DNA of 64,000 nucleotides from Lethocerus indicus (Eukaryota > Arthropoda > Insecta > Hemiptera > Belostomatidae), in NCBI GenBank assembly GCA_019843655.1, contig JACDQD010000002.1:12547154-12611153 (forward strand), in the 5' to 3' direction. A model generated the notes under the pieces. The model did not search any database. It had not been told where the DNA came from and saw only the letters and a list, made by a program, of their open reading frames with translations. A program made the position numbers and the translations under genes. Shown here piece after piece: positions 63,745-64,000 of the stretch (positions within the stretch are counted from its first letter, which is position 1; the number at the start of each line of letters is the position of its first letter).

Positions 63745-64000
63745 TCTGAATCCTCGTCGACCTCTCATCCGACCATAGTTCGGTACTCCTCACCCTTGAT
63801 TCCCAATGAGGCCCAATCGGCTCTCCTGCTATCCCAATTCTCTGACCTCCAACCCCTTCTGCTGATCCAACTGACTTGGTTAAATTCCAAAAACTTTTAG
63901 ATTCTCATATAAATCTCAATATCTGACTAAAAACCCCTTCAGATATAGATTCAGCCATCCAAAATTTCACTACAATTATCGAAAAAACCGCGTGGGACTC
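63745..64000 (+). mobile_element. Jockey-type ORF2 fragment (endonuclease-RT linker), running off the window
   Basis: The plus-strand frame ends LKTPSDIDSAIQNFTTIIEK and then TAWDS. This corresponds to the (L)TP.DID.AV..FT..I..AAW motif between the endonuclease and RT domains of Jockey-clade elements. Frameshifts occur upstream. It begins where tandem unit B ends and may continue past 64,000. Confidence 0.7.

Larger units (their letters stand above)
62067..63750 (+). repeat. Tandem unit B (1.68 kb), right copy
   Basis: Direct repeat of 59,163-60,845. Similarity starts in GCGTAATCGCTGTATTTCTC and fades near the poly-T tract at 63,730. Confidence 0.9.

Noticed and set aside
1..64000. CRISPR arrays, bacterial operons, rRNA or functional tRNA genes
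   Set aside because: None seen; all credible genes are spliced eukaryotic genes.

Overview
The window looks like nuclear DNA of an insect. It has spliced genes with GT-AG introns, several decayed Jockey-type non-LTR retrotransposon pieces, a decayed hAT-type transposase, a mariner-like MITE, TA/CA microsatellites, and a tandem pair of cuticle-type genes whose first coding exon holds only three codons. AT-rich, CpG-poor transcribed blocks alternate with CpG-normal intergenic DNA. This suggests a species with gene-body methylation, plausibly a hemimetabolous insect, but that placement is inference.

Layout. Bases 1-29,200 contain no gene I can name. Within them are GC-rich patches, a tRNA-like (SINE-type) relic near 5.0 kb, and two CpG-depleted blocks (6.6-9.23 and 9.7-11.87 kb). 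The blocks flank a CpG-retaining, CRE-containing promoter-like stretch near 9.5 kb. Jockey scraps lie at 24.5 and 26.9 kb, and a GTF2IRD2/ZBED-like hAT relic at 24.9-25.6 kb. The best gene is alkylglycerol monooxygenase (AGMO), minus strand, 30,427-42,899: nine coding exons whose phases all agree and give 447 codons plus a stop. A 5'-UTR splice acceptor lies just upstream of the ATG, and a Jockey 3' end sits in the 8.9-kb first coding intron. Bases 43-52.7 kb are intergenic, with a GC-rich patch at 44.7-45.2 kb, a 230-bp MITE at 49.6 kb, and paired PAR-bZIP-type and E-box sites.

Two more minus-strand genes follow. The first is a secreted protein with one thioredoxin domain and a WCPHC active site (four exons, 52,769-56,406), with a degraded Jockey copy in its second intron. 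The second, upstream, is a probable membrane protein of unknown family (exons between 56,555 and 57,942). From 59.16 to 63.75 kb a 1.68-kb unit is present twice in direct orientation. Each unit carries a TATA promoter, a short first exon and a second exon coding for a signal-peptide-bearing VPYPV-repeat protein with a His-rich tail. Each copy is frameshifted, at different places (one indel in the right copy, four in the left). Jockey fragments lie beside the units.

AGMO acts in ether-lipid breakdown, the thioredoxin protein probably in the secretory pathway, and the VPYPV proteins probably outside the cell. I see no pathway linking them.
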